Source: Petrolisthes cinctipes
Taxonomy: Eukaryota > Arthropoda > Malacostraca > Decapoda > Porcellanidae
Assembly: GCA_033782935.1 (NCBI GenBank)
Contig: JAWQEG010000497.1
Coordinates: 603,501 to 667,500 of the forward strand
DNA length: 64,000 nucleotides
Direction: 5' to 3'
Shown here: positions 42,769 through 54,161 of the stretch, in pieces
Position numbering within the stretch: the stretch's first letter is position 1
Layout: the number at the start of each line of letters is the position of its first letter
Position numbers and translations under genes: made by a program
Notes under the pieces: model-generated
The model's input: the letters and a program-made list of their open reading frames with translations, nothing else
What the model was told of the DNA's origin: nothing
Database searches by the model: none

Positions 42769-42936
42769 GGGGGTAGATTCTTTTTTTGGAAACTGGAAGG
42801 CTACTGATTCCTCCAAACCATGCCACGAAACAGATTCTCTATCGGTACCACTGAGGACGTCTGTTTGTTTTCTAACATAGTTTGGAGGAATCAGGTTCCA
42901 TTCAATTCACCAACAACGAGAGAATCTCCCCTTAAA
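42769..42936. mobile_element. Palindrome subfamily B, full length
   Basis: GGGGGTAGATTCTTTTTTTGG, CTACTGATTCCTCCAAACCA, TGCCACGAAACAGATTCTC, TAGTTTGGAGGAATCAGG and GAGAGAATCTCCCCTTA end. Confidence 0.85.
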
Positions 42937-43109
42937 CAAAATGACCCATATCAATCTGACTGTGTGGTATATTATCATTTACTTGAACTAACACACACAC
43001 ATCTAGACACACACACACACACACAAACACAAACAATGTCACCTCATCTAGACTCTCTTATAAACTCATTCAGTGTTTTTCTAGGATGCCATTCTGTTGC
43101 TTTAATTTA

Positions 43110-43490
43110 ATGGGTAAGTATAGTATTGGTGGTAAATCTGGAGCAACTGATTCCTCCATACAATCCCAAACAACAGGTCAACATTATATTTGTTCATCTG
43201 GTTCTGTATCCTTGCATTCTATGAAGGAATCAAGACTCCCCAATGTATGTACAGTCGGCTTCAGGAATTCGTATACACCACTGTGACATCAAGGGTTCGT
43301 AACAACTAGAAAATTTAATACGTTAATTTCTTATTACCAAACCTTTTTAGTCATGTTATTTGACTAATATTTGAATCAGTCAGCAGAACAATGCCTACAG
43401 TATATGCAGAATAAAGACATCCTTGTAACCAATGCTCTGTTTACAAATTCCTGAGGACGACTGTACGAAAAGTATATTATCTCCTTAATT
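43110..43490. mobile_element. Palindrome subfamily A, interrupted by a MITE
   Basis: Left part 43110-43251: ATGGGTAAGTATAGTATTGG, AACTGATTCCTCCATACAATC, ATGAAGGAATCAAGACTCC, CCAATG-TA. After the inserted MITE it continues TA-CGAAAAGTATATTATCTCC at 43464-43490. The insertion used the TA within the A-type motif AATGTACCAAAAG. Confidence 0.85.
43252..43463. mobile_element. Tc1-type MITE family L
   Basis: CAGTCGGCTTCAGGAATTCG and TTACAAATTCCTGAGGACGA-CTG ends between TA dinucleotides. 212 bp, no coding sequence. Confidence 0.88.
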
Positions 43491-43677
43491 AAGTAAACCT
43501 GAAACCCGTGTCACATAATAACAACATCCTGGGTATATGGGTTTCCACACCAGTCGTCTCACTGATTATTTCTCAGGTTATATTTTTCCTCACCTCAGAG
43601 TACAACAGATGCCATACAATATAATCACTGCTACCATAACAATACGTCACCTTACCAATCACAGCACCATATTCAAC

Positions 43678-43792
43678 AACATTCATGGTGCATACGATGG
43701 CTTGGTACCGGTACGATGGCTCCATAGAAAAACAATATAGCCGTCGTACCGGTACCACACAATCGTATGCACCATGAATGTTCTTACATACG
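43678..43792. repeat. 115-bp perfect-arm hairpin (palindrome M)
   Basis: AACATTCATGGTGCATACGA and CTTGGTACCGGTACGATGGC on the left are matched by GCCGTCGTACCGGTACCA and CGTATGCACCATGAATGTT on the right, with a short loop around AGAAAAACAATAT. A related fragment (GACGATGGCTTAGTACCGGT) lies at about 50205-50230. Confidence 0.88.
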
Positions 43793-43849
43793 GCCCACAG
43801 CTTCACATCCGTCACATACATTATTTGAGTTCATTACTTCATTACTATG

Positions 43850-44007
43850 GTCTTACTCGTCTCACTGTCTTCTCTAATACTCTTACTCTTTATTTATTTC
43901 TCTTCTATTTCTGTATTTCTATTTTTTTCTTTGTCATTGTTAAAAAATAATCTCTCTCTTTCCTTCCCCCTCTCTTTCATTGTCAAAATTAATCTCCTCC
44001 CACGTCC

Positions 44008-44069
<62 letters not shown>

Positions 44070-44137
44070 GTCAAAAATAATCTCATTCCTTCCCCCTCTC
44101 TTTCATTGTAAAAAATAATTCTCTCTTTCTCATTATC

Positions 44138-44205
<68 letters not shown>
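43850..44205. repeat. CT-rich region with two long (CT)n microsatellites
   Basis: (CT)n at about 44011-44066 and 44145-44202, with a duplicated ATTGTCAAAAATAATCTC unit around them. Frames on both strands are artefacts. Confidence 0.9.
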
Positions 44206-44206
<1 letters not shown>

Positions 44207-44641
44207 GTAAACAACATTAATTTTAGTCCTATAAATAAAGGGTGTTATAATTAAAATCTCCTTCAGCTTCGTTAGTGAGAGAAAAATCACTCATCTTGCT
44301 GTTAAGCCGTCATTAATACAACATTATTCCTGCTATTATGAGAGAGAAAGACACACACACACACGCACTCACACACAATCAAAGAGAGAGAGAGAGAGAG
44401 AAACATACCCGTACCATACCAAAACACAAAGATATGTTTACAGTTGCAGACACATGAAACAGACACACTTCTAACGTGCCTCTTATCAAGCCTAGAATAG
44501 AACACAAACAACGTCTCATCCTATACCCTATGTTCAATAATGGGTCCAGGTTCAGGTGTGTGTTTCATGTGTCCACAACTGTACATACATACATACATAC
44601 ACAGCACATCGTCACGGCTTCCCAGGCTTCCTTCGGTGTTT

Positions 44642-44813
44642 AAGGGAGTAATATACTTTCTTTAATACATTAGGATGCCTTGGTTCCTCCACAGTGTGCC
44701 AGGAAACAACAGCACCACACTAACAAAGCTAATGGTGTTCTGTCTGTTGCTTGGAATAACTTGAGGGGAATCAGTTGCTCCAGATTTACCAACACTGTAC
44801 CGTACTATACCTC
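44642..44813. mobile_element. Palindrome subfamily A, full length
   Basis: Minus orientation: AAGGGAGTAATATACTTTC, CTTGGTTCCTCCACAGTGTG, CTGTTGCTTGGAATAACTTG, GAATCAGTTGCTCCAGATTT, and CGTACTATACCTCC end. Confidence 0.8.
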
Positions 44814-45229
44814 CATAACATAATTCCAGTTGTAACACAAATCATTAAGCTGAATTCAACATGGAAATAATACGATTAAATATTAGGACTGTCATGTTAC
44901 CCAGGCCATCCGTCCAGTCCAAGCTTTATATTATTCAGTTAAAATAAATAAATAAATAAATAAAAAATATATATAGGTAAGTATAGTAAATAGATAAATG
45001 AAATCTGTCGAATACAGTTTATCATTCTCTTCCATTTCTCTGTGTCTACCTTAAGGTAATTTATTGTCACTTCTTTTTTTCTGTATTTTTTTTTTCTTCG
45101 TGCAATTATATCTAACAACCTTAATGGCCCCCTACACTGTCACTCAATTCATACCATCTTACTAGTTAGTCTTCTAGTACAATTGATGATGAGTAAAAAG
45201 TCTCTCTCTCAGAACATACCAACACCAAC

Positions 45230-45232
45230 ACC

Positions 45233-45274
<42 letters not shown>
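45230..45274. repeat. (CT)n microsatellite
   Basis: Perfect CT run inside a local duplication of AACATACCAACACCA. Confidence 0.94.
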
Positions 45275-45279
<5 letters not shown>

Positions 45280-45548
45280 AACATACCAACACCACCACAA
45301 TTTCCCACTTTCACCTTTAATTTTACCCAAAGCCGCTTGTTCAGTATTAAATGGAATGAGAATTGTTGTTGCTCTGTGGGTTGAACTCTTTCTTTAATAC
45401 ACTTCATCCTTGAACTAGAAGCTAATTATAACCAGTGATGCCAGTGTACATTAATAGGGTTTGTTCATTTGACCTGTCGTGTACTGTTGATGAAAACCAA
45501 TAATATTTAGTTATAAATAGGTACTGTAAACCTTCTGAATACTTGCTG

Positions 45549-45640
45549 ACCTCAATGTTATTAATATGGGATATGTTTCATGACAAAGATTGTAGGATTC
45601 AGTAGCCCTCCATATTTCCTCCAAGAGTTTCTCCCCTTAA
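45549..45640. mobile_element. Palindrome subfamily B, right half
   Basis: CTCAATGTTATTAATATGGG, TTTCATGACAAAGATTGTAGG, ATTCAGTAGCCCTCC and CAAGAGTTTCTCCCCTTA. Confidence 0.72.
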
Positions 45641-45739
45641 GTTCACTTACATTATTGATTTTAATTCATTTACACAGACTACAATTATTTTCACGTGGTA
45701 CTCAGGAGGTTTTGTGATGTTTCATGATTTTCTCTGAAC

Positions 45740-45972
45740 TTCTTATTAGCAGTATCTTATAGGGCTTTGCCGCCCATTCGGTCCACAGCCACTCCCTTTC
45801 AATTCTTCAACTGTCCCTCCTTAGCTTCTATTTCCTTCGTGCTTGCTGTCCCACCTCTCTGTCACCTTCTCTCTCGTCCTACAAGGTCTTTCAGGTCTAG
45901 GGTGGTCTTCTTACCTTCTATACGTTTAGGAATTTGGCGCCTCTTTGGCCCTGAGCAGATCCCTTTCCTCTC
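45740..45972 (-). mobile_element. SINE 3' body fragment
   Basis: On the minus strand ends GGGCGGCAAAGCCCTATAAG, preceded by GGACAGTTGAAGAATTGAAA and AGGTGGGACAGCAAGCACG, words shared with the SINE modules at 7296 and 22795. No tRNA-like head is seen. Confidence 0.5.
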
Positions 45973-45973
45973 T

Positions 45974-46070
45974 TTAAGGGGATGGTATACTTTTGGTACA
46001 TTGGAGCGCCTTGATTCCTCCAAAGTATGCCAGGGAAAAGGACCAGAATAACTAATAATGGTGTACTATT
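45974..46070. mobile_element. Palindrome subfamily A, left half
   Basis: TTTAAGGGGATGGTATACTTT, GGTACATTGGAGCGCCTTG, ATTCCTCCAAAGTATGCCAG, then truncated in the loop. Confidence 0.78.
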
Positions 46071-46189
46071 AAGAGATAAAGTTGATTTGCTCGACACATT
46101 TGTAACTAATGATAAATGAGACGAAGCATGAGTTGGGATAATGTTTCGAGCAAACTAACCTTCCTCCAAACACCATCCACACCACCACC

Positions 46190-46285
46190 TCTGAGGTCAG
46201 GTACAATGTTACCAGAACCGATATCACACGAGTTTAAAGGTATCTTTGCCTGTGGGGGGTCTTTACTTTTATGAGTGACTGTACA
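46190..46285. mobile_element. Partial Tc1-type MITE (family I), copy 2
   Basis: GTTACCAGAACCGATATCAC and TTTTATGAGTGACTG-TA match 31570-31657. Confidence 0.55.
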
Positions 46286-47806
46286 TATGGCAATTGGCAA
46301 GCTGCCTGAGATCGCAGAATATCTTTAACTAACGCAACAAGACTGAAATGCTTTCACATATTATAAAGTTAATATTGACTATTTTCAAACTCAAGAGTGC
46401 ATCTTTTCCGGGCAACGCTGGGTACAGCTCCGGACAGATCAAGGGACCCCACCTCTTCCACCAGCTACTTGGTGTGAGCCTCAGTGGATCTGGTATCACT
46501 GGCAGGTGGAGGGGGGGAGGGGAGAAATGTGGGCGGAGTTATATAGGGGGTAATGTGGAGGCGTTACCAATGTTGAGCCATCCAGAAATTTGAATCCCGA
46601 ACCACTTGTGATCATGGATGTGAACCACTCACTGGAAGGTGGTAGGAGGGGTTGGGTTGAGGAGAGGGTGTAAAGCTTCACAAGTGATCGAGTAGTAGTA
46701 TTATAGATGGAGAGAATTATTGGATCAAGTAGCTAAAGATTATAAACGAACAAAGCCGACTGTCGCCTTTATTATGTTTTCTTCTGTAATCTAAATACAA
46801 CTCTGATGCTACATTCTATAGGATATTATTTATTTGAAATGAATCCAGATTTTACGTAATACAATTCACACGACACTATTATTTTATGACTAATATATCA
46901 AGCCATGCACCACCTACACAGTGTTGAAATAAATTTCAAGTAAATCCTTTATCGTTACCCTGTATTATTCACGACATTTTCTAAGAAACTTTTAGTGTGT
47001 AACTGGTTACCAAAGGATAATAGTTATATAGTGTAAGTTAATCTTTACCCAATAACCACTCCATCTGTTCTCCCCCACCCCATCCTCCCTTATTCCATTC
47101 GCTGTTTCCTCTCCCTCCTTCCCAGCAATCCTTTACTCTCCATCTTACCACCATCACCAACATTCTGTGTGTTGCTGCATAATCTGTTAATGCGCAAACA
47201 AGACCAGAATAGAAATAAAAGTGATATTTGGTATGCAAATACAATCCGTTATATATGACGAATATATTTATTACCCTTATTTATTTATCTGAGGTCAACA
47301 TTCAGACGCCGGTGTTAGTGAACCAATCACAAGATTTAGAGGATATTGTGTCAGCACTAATGTTATTACAAATTAAAACAGGGAAAAATTGAAATAAGAC
47401 ATTTATTGGTTATTGTTTACATGACTTGTCACTTTAGGTGAAAACTCCACAAGTCCTCGTTACGAAGCCTTCCACACCCATAACCCAACTGTGACTGTAG
47501 GCACCACACTGTAAATGATGAACACGTTATATGTATAGTTGTTGTTATTAATTGGTGTCATACAATTATAATACCTGTTAACTTAATATAACCTCAAGTT
47601 TTTACTTCGACCTCACGTTTGCATTAAGCATGTGTAATGTTTTTTTTTATTATTATTATAATCACCTGGATATGTATTGCTTTAGACCCTTAGCCACGAT
47701 GAGATACAGTGTATACACTATTTATATACGGTACACTTCTATGAACACATTAAGGCTTGAAATACTGTAGATTACATATTTCATGTTCTTACTCATCAAT
47801 TTGTTA
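46286..47806. other. Unassigned sequence
   Basis: No gene or named repeat recognised. 46480-46560 is G-rich. The remainder is AT-rich and apparently single-copy within the window. Confidence 0.4.
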
Positions 47807-48121
47807 CTAGTATCGTGTCCAGCCACCCTCCTTCTCAATGACAGCCTGCAGTCGCTCGGGCATTGAGGCGCCATGCCTTCTCACTATATCGGGTTTTCCC
47901 CGAAAAATCTCCCACTGTGCTCTGGTGTGCCGTAACAACTCTGCTGTGGTTCTCTCTCGTTCCGGCTCCCACGTGTTAACAATAGAACCCCATAGATTTT
48001 CTATGGGGTTCATATCACAGTTCTAACTAGACCAATCTATCACCTGCAAATTATCTTGAGCAGCAAACCATTCTTGAACTATCCTGGCCATATGGATAGG
48101 GCATCGGTCGTGTTTAGGACA
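47807..48121 (-). pseudogene. Tc1-like transposase, C-terminal fragment
   Basis: Minus strand: HDRCPIHMARIVQEWF (second catalytic Asp), LQVIDWSS, a TAG at 48023-48025, then MNPIENLWGSIVNTWEPERE (third residue, Glu) and GASMPERLQAVIEKEGGW. Layout and the NPIENLWG word identify a DDE Tc1-family enzyme. The N-terminal half is lacking. It may be the other piece of the fragment at 49321-49608, in opposite orientation. Confidence 0.85.
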
Positions 48122-48502
48122 GATGAGGGTGAGTAGTTGACACTGTCTATTGTTCACCCCTGTAGAGAGATACTGATTATTATCATTTGGATATTAAGCA
48201 ACAAAGAACGGAGCCGAGACAATCCCTTTTCTGTCTTCAGCTCTCCCTGTATTCTTTTCGCCCCTCATGCTGGCAGTCCCCCTCTTTATCTCCTTTTCTC
48301 GCTGTAAAATAAATAAACTTATGCCTATATCTTTCAAGTAACTGGCAACCTCACACAACCTCCTCTCACTTGTCTTCTCTCTCTCACACTCCCCCTTCCT
48401 TCCTTGCCTTCTGTAGTATTCTTTATCTTTTCTTTATCATATTTTTAACCTTCTCATTCGTTCTTTCAAAGTTTTAATCACATAGGCCTTTCTCCCTTAT
48501 CA
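48122..48502. other. Unassigned sequence
   Basis: Pyrimidine-biased in part (48240-48470); no coding signal beyond the adjacent transposase fragment. Confidence 0.35.
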
Positions 48503-48724
48503 CCTATAGTGCTTCAAATTTATGCAAGCGAAATGCTGCGGCTGGGATAATATGGTTAATACCGTTTTGGTTCTTTGTATTCTGTGGATTTACAAAACAA
48601 CTAGAAATTCATAGCGAAGGATATGATAATAGTTATGTAGAACAAGTGTTGGCAGATACACATTCTTGACGGGATAATCCCAGCCACAGCATTTCGCCTT
48701 CTTAAAACAGAAGGACTATAGGTT
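48503..48724. mobile_element. MITE with ~50-bp inverted repeats
   Basis: CCTATAGTGCTTC and, further in, GCGAAATGCTGCGGCTGGGA on the left are mirrored by TCCCAGCCACAGCATTTCGC and GAAGGACTATAGG on the right. The inner 24-bp pair (48528-48551 with 48674-48697) is near perfect. No ORF. Confidence 0.8.
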
Positions 48725-49320
48725 TCATGCATTGCCATTTGCCAGTCTGTTGCTAGTCAGAATATTAACTTGTTAAACCATTTTGCAGGAAAGAGAAATA
48801 TATATATATTTTTTTTTTTAAGTTACTTATGGGCATTATTTAGATATATTAACTTACTTTTACTTACGTCCAGCATTACTGTGCAGAACATGTGACACAA
48901 TAAGGACCACAAGGACAGTAATGGTGGTCAACGTGATTCTCATTAATCTCTCTATATGCTACTGAAAACAATGTTTTATGCTCAACTACAGAATTATGTT
49001 CTCAGCATGATAATGATAGCCAAAGATAATGAAAACAATATAAACAAATTAACATTTATTGCACAACAAATATGCTTATGCCTCGGTGCTACTGTTTCAA
49101 GGGAGTAACCAGCCCACACTGAATCACATGGAACCTGAAAAGTTTGAATACAAGATCAATTATATATATATAAATACAATACCATATTATATCTGTTTGT
49201 CTATCTACGTCTTTGTGTATATGGCACTTTTATTAATATTCATGATCAGCACTGTGAAATATAAATTTAAATTTATTTGGCAAAGCAGAGGACACTGACT
49301 AGTATGGCAACCTACCATAC

Positions 49321-49608
49321 GGAAGACCTCCACGTTGCACTACACACCGCAGAAGCCGATGCACAGACCTTGCTGTCAGCGAGAGGACCATCAGGAGAGT
49401 GTTGCACGAAGCGGGGGTGCATCACCGGACTCCAGCAAACAAGGAATTTTTGACTGACCAACATCGCGAGGGAAGGCTACGGTTTGCCCAACAATATGTT
49501 GACAAGCCAGAGGAGTTTTGGAAGAGAGTGATCTGGACGGATGAGAAAACCTTCTCATCTTCGTGTCACGGAAGGCGCCACTGCTGGAGGAGAAATGATA
49601 CTCGGTGA
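49321..49608 (+). pseudogene. Tc1-like transposase, N-terminal to first catalytic Asp
   Basis: Frame from 49321: GRPPRCTTHRRSRCTDLAVS (AT-hook-like GRPPR followed by the second helix-turn-helix), RTIRRVLHEAGVHHRTPA, LRFAQQYVDKPEEFW and VIWTDEKTFSS with the first DDE Asp. It stops at TGA just after CGGTGAGT, which looks like a splice donor. No start codon or paired-like first HTH is visible upstream. Its last ~50 bp lie inside the left arm of a 162-bp inverted repeat. Confidence 0.85.
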
Positions 49609-49718
49609 GTATAATTTTTGAGGTTGTCGTTTCTATAAACTATTCAGTCATAAGCAACCATAAGAATATACTCGAATACAAAATTACTGCCGGGTAACAA
49701 CCAGTATCGTTACAACGT
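49557..49718. repeat. Left arm of 162-bp inverted repeat
   Basis: Starts ATCTTCGTGTCACGGAAGG, includes the end of the Tc1 fragment and a splice-donor-like GGTGAGTATA, and ends CGTTACAACGT. Nearly identical to the reverse complement of 49841-50002, with a ~122-bp spacer. Confidence 0.9.
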
Positions 49719-49840
49719 CAGCAACATTAATAAAACAGATACTGCTGTAAGTCGATTCAGAGTAAATTACTTTTGGCATATAGGGTTGCGCAGTATTAAA
49801 TTTCTTGACAGTGTGTGTGTGGGTTATATGCACCGCTGTA

Positions 49841-50002
49841 ACGTTGTAACGATACTGGTTGTCACCCGGCAGTAATTTTTTATTCGAGTATATTCTTATG
49901 GTTGCTTATGACTGAATAGTTTATAGAAACGACAACCTCAAAAATTATACTCACCGAGTATCATTTCTCCTCCAGCAGTGGCGCCTTCCGTGACACGAAG
50001 AT
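49841..50002. repeat. Right arm of 162-bp inverted repeat
   Basis: Reverse complement of 49557-49718 with a few mismatches (for example a T-run length difference near 49882). Followed directly by dispersed repeat P. Confidence 0.9.
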
Positions 50003-50155
50003 CAGTGTGAAAACACGGGTATACCCTTGCCTTCCCTTTGACCAACCCTATATAGACCTTCGTTCCAATAAGGGCACTGACTATTGGTACCGTATTACCT
50101 TCCCCTGTACTATCCACCCTCGACCTTCCTGACTCTTAGTACGGGCCTTAGCTTC
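50003..50155. repeat. Dispersed repeat P, copy 2
   Basis: Matches 33018-33172 almost throughout. It begins exactly where the inverted-repeat arm ends, and is followed by CTTCGTG, a word also found at the arm edge, so it may have inserted there. Confidence 0.82.
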
Positions 50156-50257
50156 GTGAATGAGACGTAGGTGCAAGGTATTGCCGTATGCAAGAATATC
50201 CGTGGTGTTGACGATGGCTTAGTACCGGTACGATGACTCTGTCATTTGTGAACGGTA

Positions 50258-50412
50258 CAGCCACGGTCAAAAGTTCTGCAACACCTTCAATATGATACAG
50301 CCTTGAATAAAGATGTGAAACTATAACTGTTGGTGTGTGCAATATTGGTTCATAAGATTCACTCTCACGGCTCACTTTCATTCACCTGATGCTGGACTTT
50401 TGACCGTGACTG
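50258..50412. mobile_element. Tc1-type MITE family G, copy 2
   Basis: CAGCCACGGTCAAAAGTTC and GGACTTTTGACCGTGACTG inverted ends between TA dinucleotides. Same internal words as 38207-38360. Confidence 0.9.
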
Positions 50413-51029
50413 TACCACACCAACATATACACCATAACAGTTGTTAAATAGGTCAACCCTGAGAACCATGATTCGTACAAGTCCCTTTTAATTAATACAC
50501 TGTAATCTATATGTATCTCAGAGTTCACAATCAGGAAGGAAGAAGGACACAACTTTTAGGAGTGATTTTACTTCATCTCAGGTGACCTTTTGTACAGCGT
50601 GTTTTGTTTTTCCTGGACAAATGGTGTTTATACCCAAATAATAGATATATGTTTAGCGCGAATTGTAGTGTGTAATAAGTGGCATAATATTACATTGTTC
50701 CGCAATGATTTGGTGTGGTGCATTTATCGACAAGGGTGACAGTATATATTTACCAATTAAAGCAAAGAAATTAAATGATTGACCTGGTACAACTTCAACA
50801 AAGATGAAGCTAAAAAATATAAGGATAAATAGGAAGAAGAGTTTAACTGTACATCCCATTTTCGTCTCGGTGTTCTCTCATACATCAAAATATTATAGTG
50901 TGTTGTTACATGATGAGGTGGCGACTTGAAACATGGAGTCTACAGTAAGAAGAATGAGAAGACGTAAGGACAACCGAGATTGAGAAAACAAGGATGATGA
51001 AATTAAAGGTAATGGGAATTATTAGTTAT

Positions 51030-51031
<2 letters not shown>
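50413..51031. other. Unassigned sequence
   Basis: AT-rich, no motif. A 68-codon minus-strand frame at 50653-50859 starts with a hydrophobic stretch but has no supporting features. Confidence 0.35.

Positions 51032-51064
<33 letters not shown>
51032..51064. repeat. (GT)n microsatellite
   Basis: Perfect GT run of about 16 units. Confidence 0.93.
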
Positions 51065-51071
<7 letters not shown>

Positions 51072-51289
51072 AGAAAACGACCAAGTGTGTGAGAACGAGC
51101 GATCTACTGTCTGTGAGAGAGAGAGATAATATGATGCAGTATAAACCTGATGCCCCCCTCCCCCGTACTCGTATATAAAACACCAAGGTTTGACGGACAG
51201 TGAACTACAGGTATAAGAGAACCTATTATATTATAACCTGATGATAACAATGACAACCTTACCTTACCTTATTAATACAACAATACCCT

Positions 51290-52215
51290 ACCCAATACAC
51301 TGCTCCCTTCACCCCTCTCCCTTCTCCCCCCTCTCACTTATTCTCATTCTACCCTCCTTTCTTAATTCTCTCTCGTTTCCCGCCTCACTGGTCCCTGCTC
51401 CTCTCTCTCTCTTCATCCTTCCCTCACTCTCTCATTCTTCCCTTACTCTCTCTCGTCCCCCCTTCCCTACCTCACTCACTCTCATTCTTCCTTCCCTCCC
51501 ACTAGTTCCTCTCCCCCTCTGTTACTCATTTTCGTTATCTTCCACCCCCCCTCCCTCACTCTCAGTCTTTCTTCTGTTCCTCTGGATCCTCCCTCCTTTC
51601 TTCCCGTCCTCACTTTCATTCTTCCCTCTTTCCCTCAATCACATTCTCTCTTGTTCCACCTTCTCTCCCTCACTCTCATTTTTCCCTCTGATTCCTCCCT
51701 CACTCACTCTTTTCCCCTTCCCTCCCTTCCTCCTTCCCTCTCGATCCTCACTCCCTCCTCCTCGTTCCTCCCTCCCTTCTCCTCTCATTCCTCCTTTGGT
51801 CATCGCTCTCTCCCTCCCTTACCTTCTTACCATCCTCCTTTTAATTCCTTCTCTACACTTCCCATTCTCTCTCCTCCACTTAGTTATTTGTCTCTCACTG
51901 TCCCCCCTCCCTCTCTTTACTATTTGCTCTCCCCACCTCCCTTCTTTAGTTCGATTGATATCCCTCTCCCTCTCACTCTCTTCCCTCCTTTCTCATCCCT
52001 TCTCCTTCCCTTTCTTACTCTCTTCCTCACCTCTCACTCCCTCCTCCCCTTTTTCACCCCATCCTACTAATTCTATGCTCCTCTGAGTACTTTTTCTCAC
52101 CCCTCTCCCATTTCTCACTCCCTCTCCACCTCCTCTCCTTTCTTATCCCCTTCCCCTTCCCTTCCCTTCCTCCTCCTCCTCATCCCTCCTCCCTCCTCCC
52201 TCCTCTTCCCCCCCT
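51290..52215. repeat. ~900-bp polypyrimidine tract
   Basis: Almost exclusively C/T on the plus strand with CTCCCTC, TTCCCTC and CATTCTTCC words recurring irregularly. A 281-residue frame runs through it only because stop codons need A or G. Such homopurine/homopyrimidine DNA can form triplex (H-DNA). Confidence 0.92.
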
Positions 52216-52324
52216 GTGTTGCCTGTCTGTGTGTAATTGTTGCACATGTTGCCCACCATTGCCAACCCACATGGTGCACTGCAGGACATTGACGAGGCTC
52301 ACTGTGTTGTGTTTGTTTACCCTC

Positions 52325-52560
52325 AACACTACACTATTTTATTTCACACACTATTTTATTTCACACACTATTTTATTTCACACACTATTTTATTTCACAC
52401 ACTATTATATTTCAATTCACTATTTTATTTCAACACACTATTTTATTTCACACACTATTATATTTCACACACTATTCTATTTCACACACTATTATATTTC
52501 AACACACTATTATATTTCAACACACTATTTTATGTCAACACACTATTTTACTTCAACATA
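52325..52560. repeat. Minisatellite, ~20-bp unit, ~12 copies
   Basis: Units TTTTATTTCACACACTA with variants (TTATATTTCAACACACTA). Confidence 0.92.
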
Positions 52561-52598
52561 CACACACACACACACACAAATGTACCAGCACACACTCT

Positions 52599-52601
<3 letters not shown>

Positions 52602-52667
<66 letters not shown>
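52602..52667. repeat. (CT)n microsatellite, ~33 units
   Basis: Perfect CT run following a short (CA)n. Confidence 0.96.
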
Positions 52668-52671
<4 letters not shown>

Positions 52672-53050
52672 ATGCACAGGACCACCCAAACATACACCCA
52701 GAAATAAGCAGGTTTGGGGCACTTTTTGGCCTGATTTTGAGATATTTTTCAAAACTAGATATAAAAAATAAAACATGATGGTTATGTGAATCAATCGCTG
52801 CTCACCTAAACTATGAAACATTACTCCTTGTGATGTCTATGTCTGCCTTACTATGCTGTCCTATAGAGAATCAACTCAGAACTACCTTCAAGCTTTCAAT
52901 TTGTTTCTTAGTCAGTTTATGATAGACTCGGTGGCCAGACATCACTGAGCCACCAACATCCTGAGTACAATTCTTCCTGGATGATTTCTGTTTTTTATTT
53001 TGTGTGATGACTAATCCTTCTTGTGCAAAACTTCGTTGGGTGATAATCCT

Positions 53051-53228
53051 TAATGAGATGGTACAGTGTTGGTAAATCTGGAACAACTGTATCCATCCAA
53101 ACTATATACTCCAAACAACAGGTTACCATTATTTCATTATTTTTGTTAATCTGGTCCTGTTGTTTCCTAGATACCATACTGTGGAGGAATAAAGGCACTC
53201 TAATGTATCAAAAATATACCATCCTCTT
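53051..53228. mobile_element. Palindrome subfamily A, full length, long loop
   Basis: AATGAGATGGTACAGTGTTG, GGTAAATCTGGAACAACTG, CAAACAACAGGTTACCATTA, GTGGAGGAATAAAGGCACTC and TATACCATCCTCTTAA end. Confidence 0.8.
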
Positions 53229-53309
53229 AAATTCAGTTTGGTAAAGTTTTTTATCCTGGCTTTTGTGTTGAGGATTCAAGTTGGCCTCAAGTTGTCCTTG
53301 TGTGTGTAG

Positions 53310-53540
53310 ACGTGCTGAGGGGAGTACAAAGGCAGGAGGAGGGAGAAGAGAAGGAGGAAAGGAGGAACTGGTTGTGGTGGAGGAGGGTAAGGAAGAAGGA
53401 GGATTTGATTGAGGAGGTGAGGAAAAAGAAAAGGAGGAGGAGGAAGATAATAAAAAAGAAAAGAATTATGTTGAGGAGGAGGAGGAGGACGAAGAAGAAA
53501 AGGAGGTAAAGATTGTGGTGGAAGAGAAGCAAAGAGGAGA
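53310..53540. repeat. Homopurine-rich tract
   Basis: GGAGGAGGAAGA-type words on the plus strand. The minus-strand Pro/Leu/Phe frames are artefacts. Confidence 0.85.
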
Positions 53541-54161
53541 TGGAAAGAAAATAAGGAAATGTTGTCAGGAAAATGTTGCGTGTGTGTGAGTTGGTTTGTG
53601 TATGAGGTTTGATGTATATAAATGGTGTATTTTCTGCTTGGTGTTTTCTGTGTGTTATTGGTTGGTTCATAGTGGTGGTGGTGATGGTGTTTATCAAGCC
53701 TTACATCAGTACATCTATATTTCATGTTGGTCTGAGTTGGTGTGTGTTGTCACGCCTTCCATCAGTGCATTATTTATTTTATTAGTGTTGGTTTGAGTTG
53801 GTCTGTGTTGATTCTGTTTACTATTGATGGAAATAAAAGAAAATATAAATAAAACACAAGCATTTTTTTTTTAGTGTTGATGTGACTGTGTTGTTTTTAT
53901 CTGTTTGGGATGTATTGTTATTGTGATTATTTTCGTGTCCCCAAGATCAAATTAAAGCATGAAGAAATTTGAAGGAAAGAATGTGAAAGGTGAGGAACAC
54001 GAAGGTAAATATAAACTGGTGAAGGTAAACATATGATTTGGTAGAAAAGTTAGTGACAAAAATAAAGTAATGGTCATAAAAGAGCTTCAAAATCAATAGA
54101 AAATAATGTTGGGTAACCTTATGAATTAATAGTATATGAGGTTATGGGAGTAATTTATTGT

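Noticed and set aside
43940..44290. 116-residue Arg/Glu-repeat frame
   Set aside because: (GA)n read on the minus strand.
51241..52086. 281-residue Ser/Pro/Leu/Phe-rich open frame
   Set aside because: It lies wholly inside a polypyrimidine tract, where stop codons are unlikely. Similar frames occur in the other phases; no domain.
52229..52771. 180-residue plus-strand frame with repeated Tyr/Phe/Ile/Ser words
   Set aside because: Made of the 20-bp minisatellite and a (CT)n tract.
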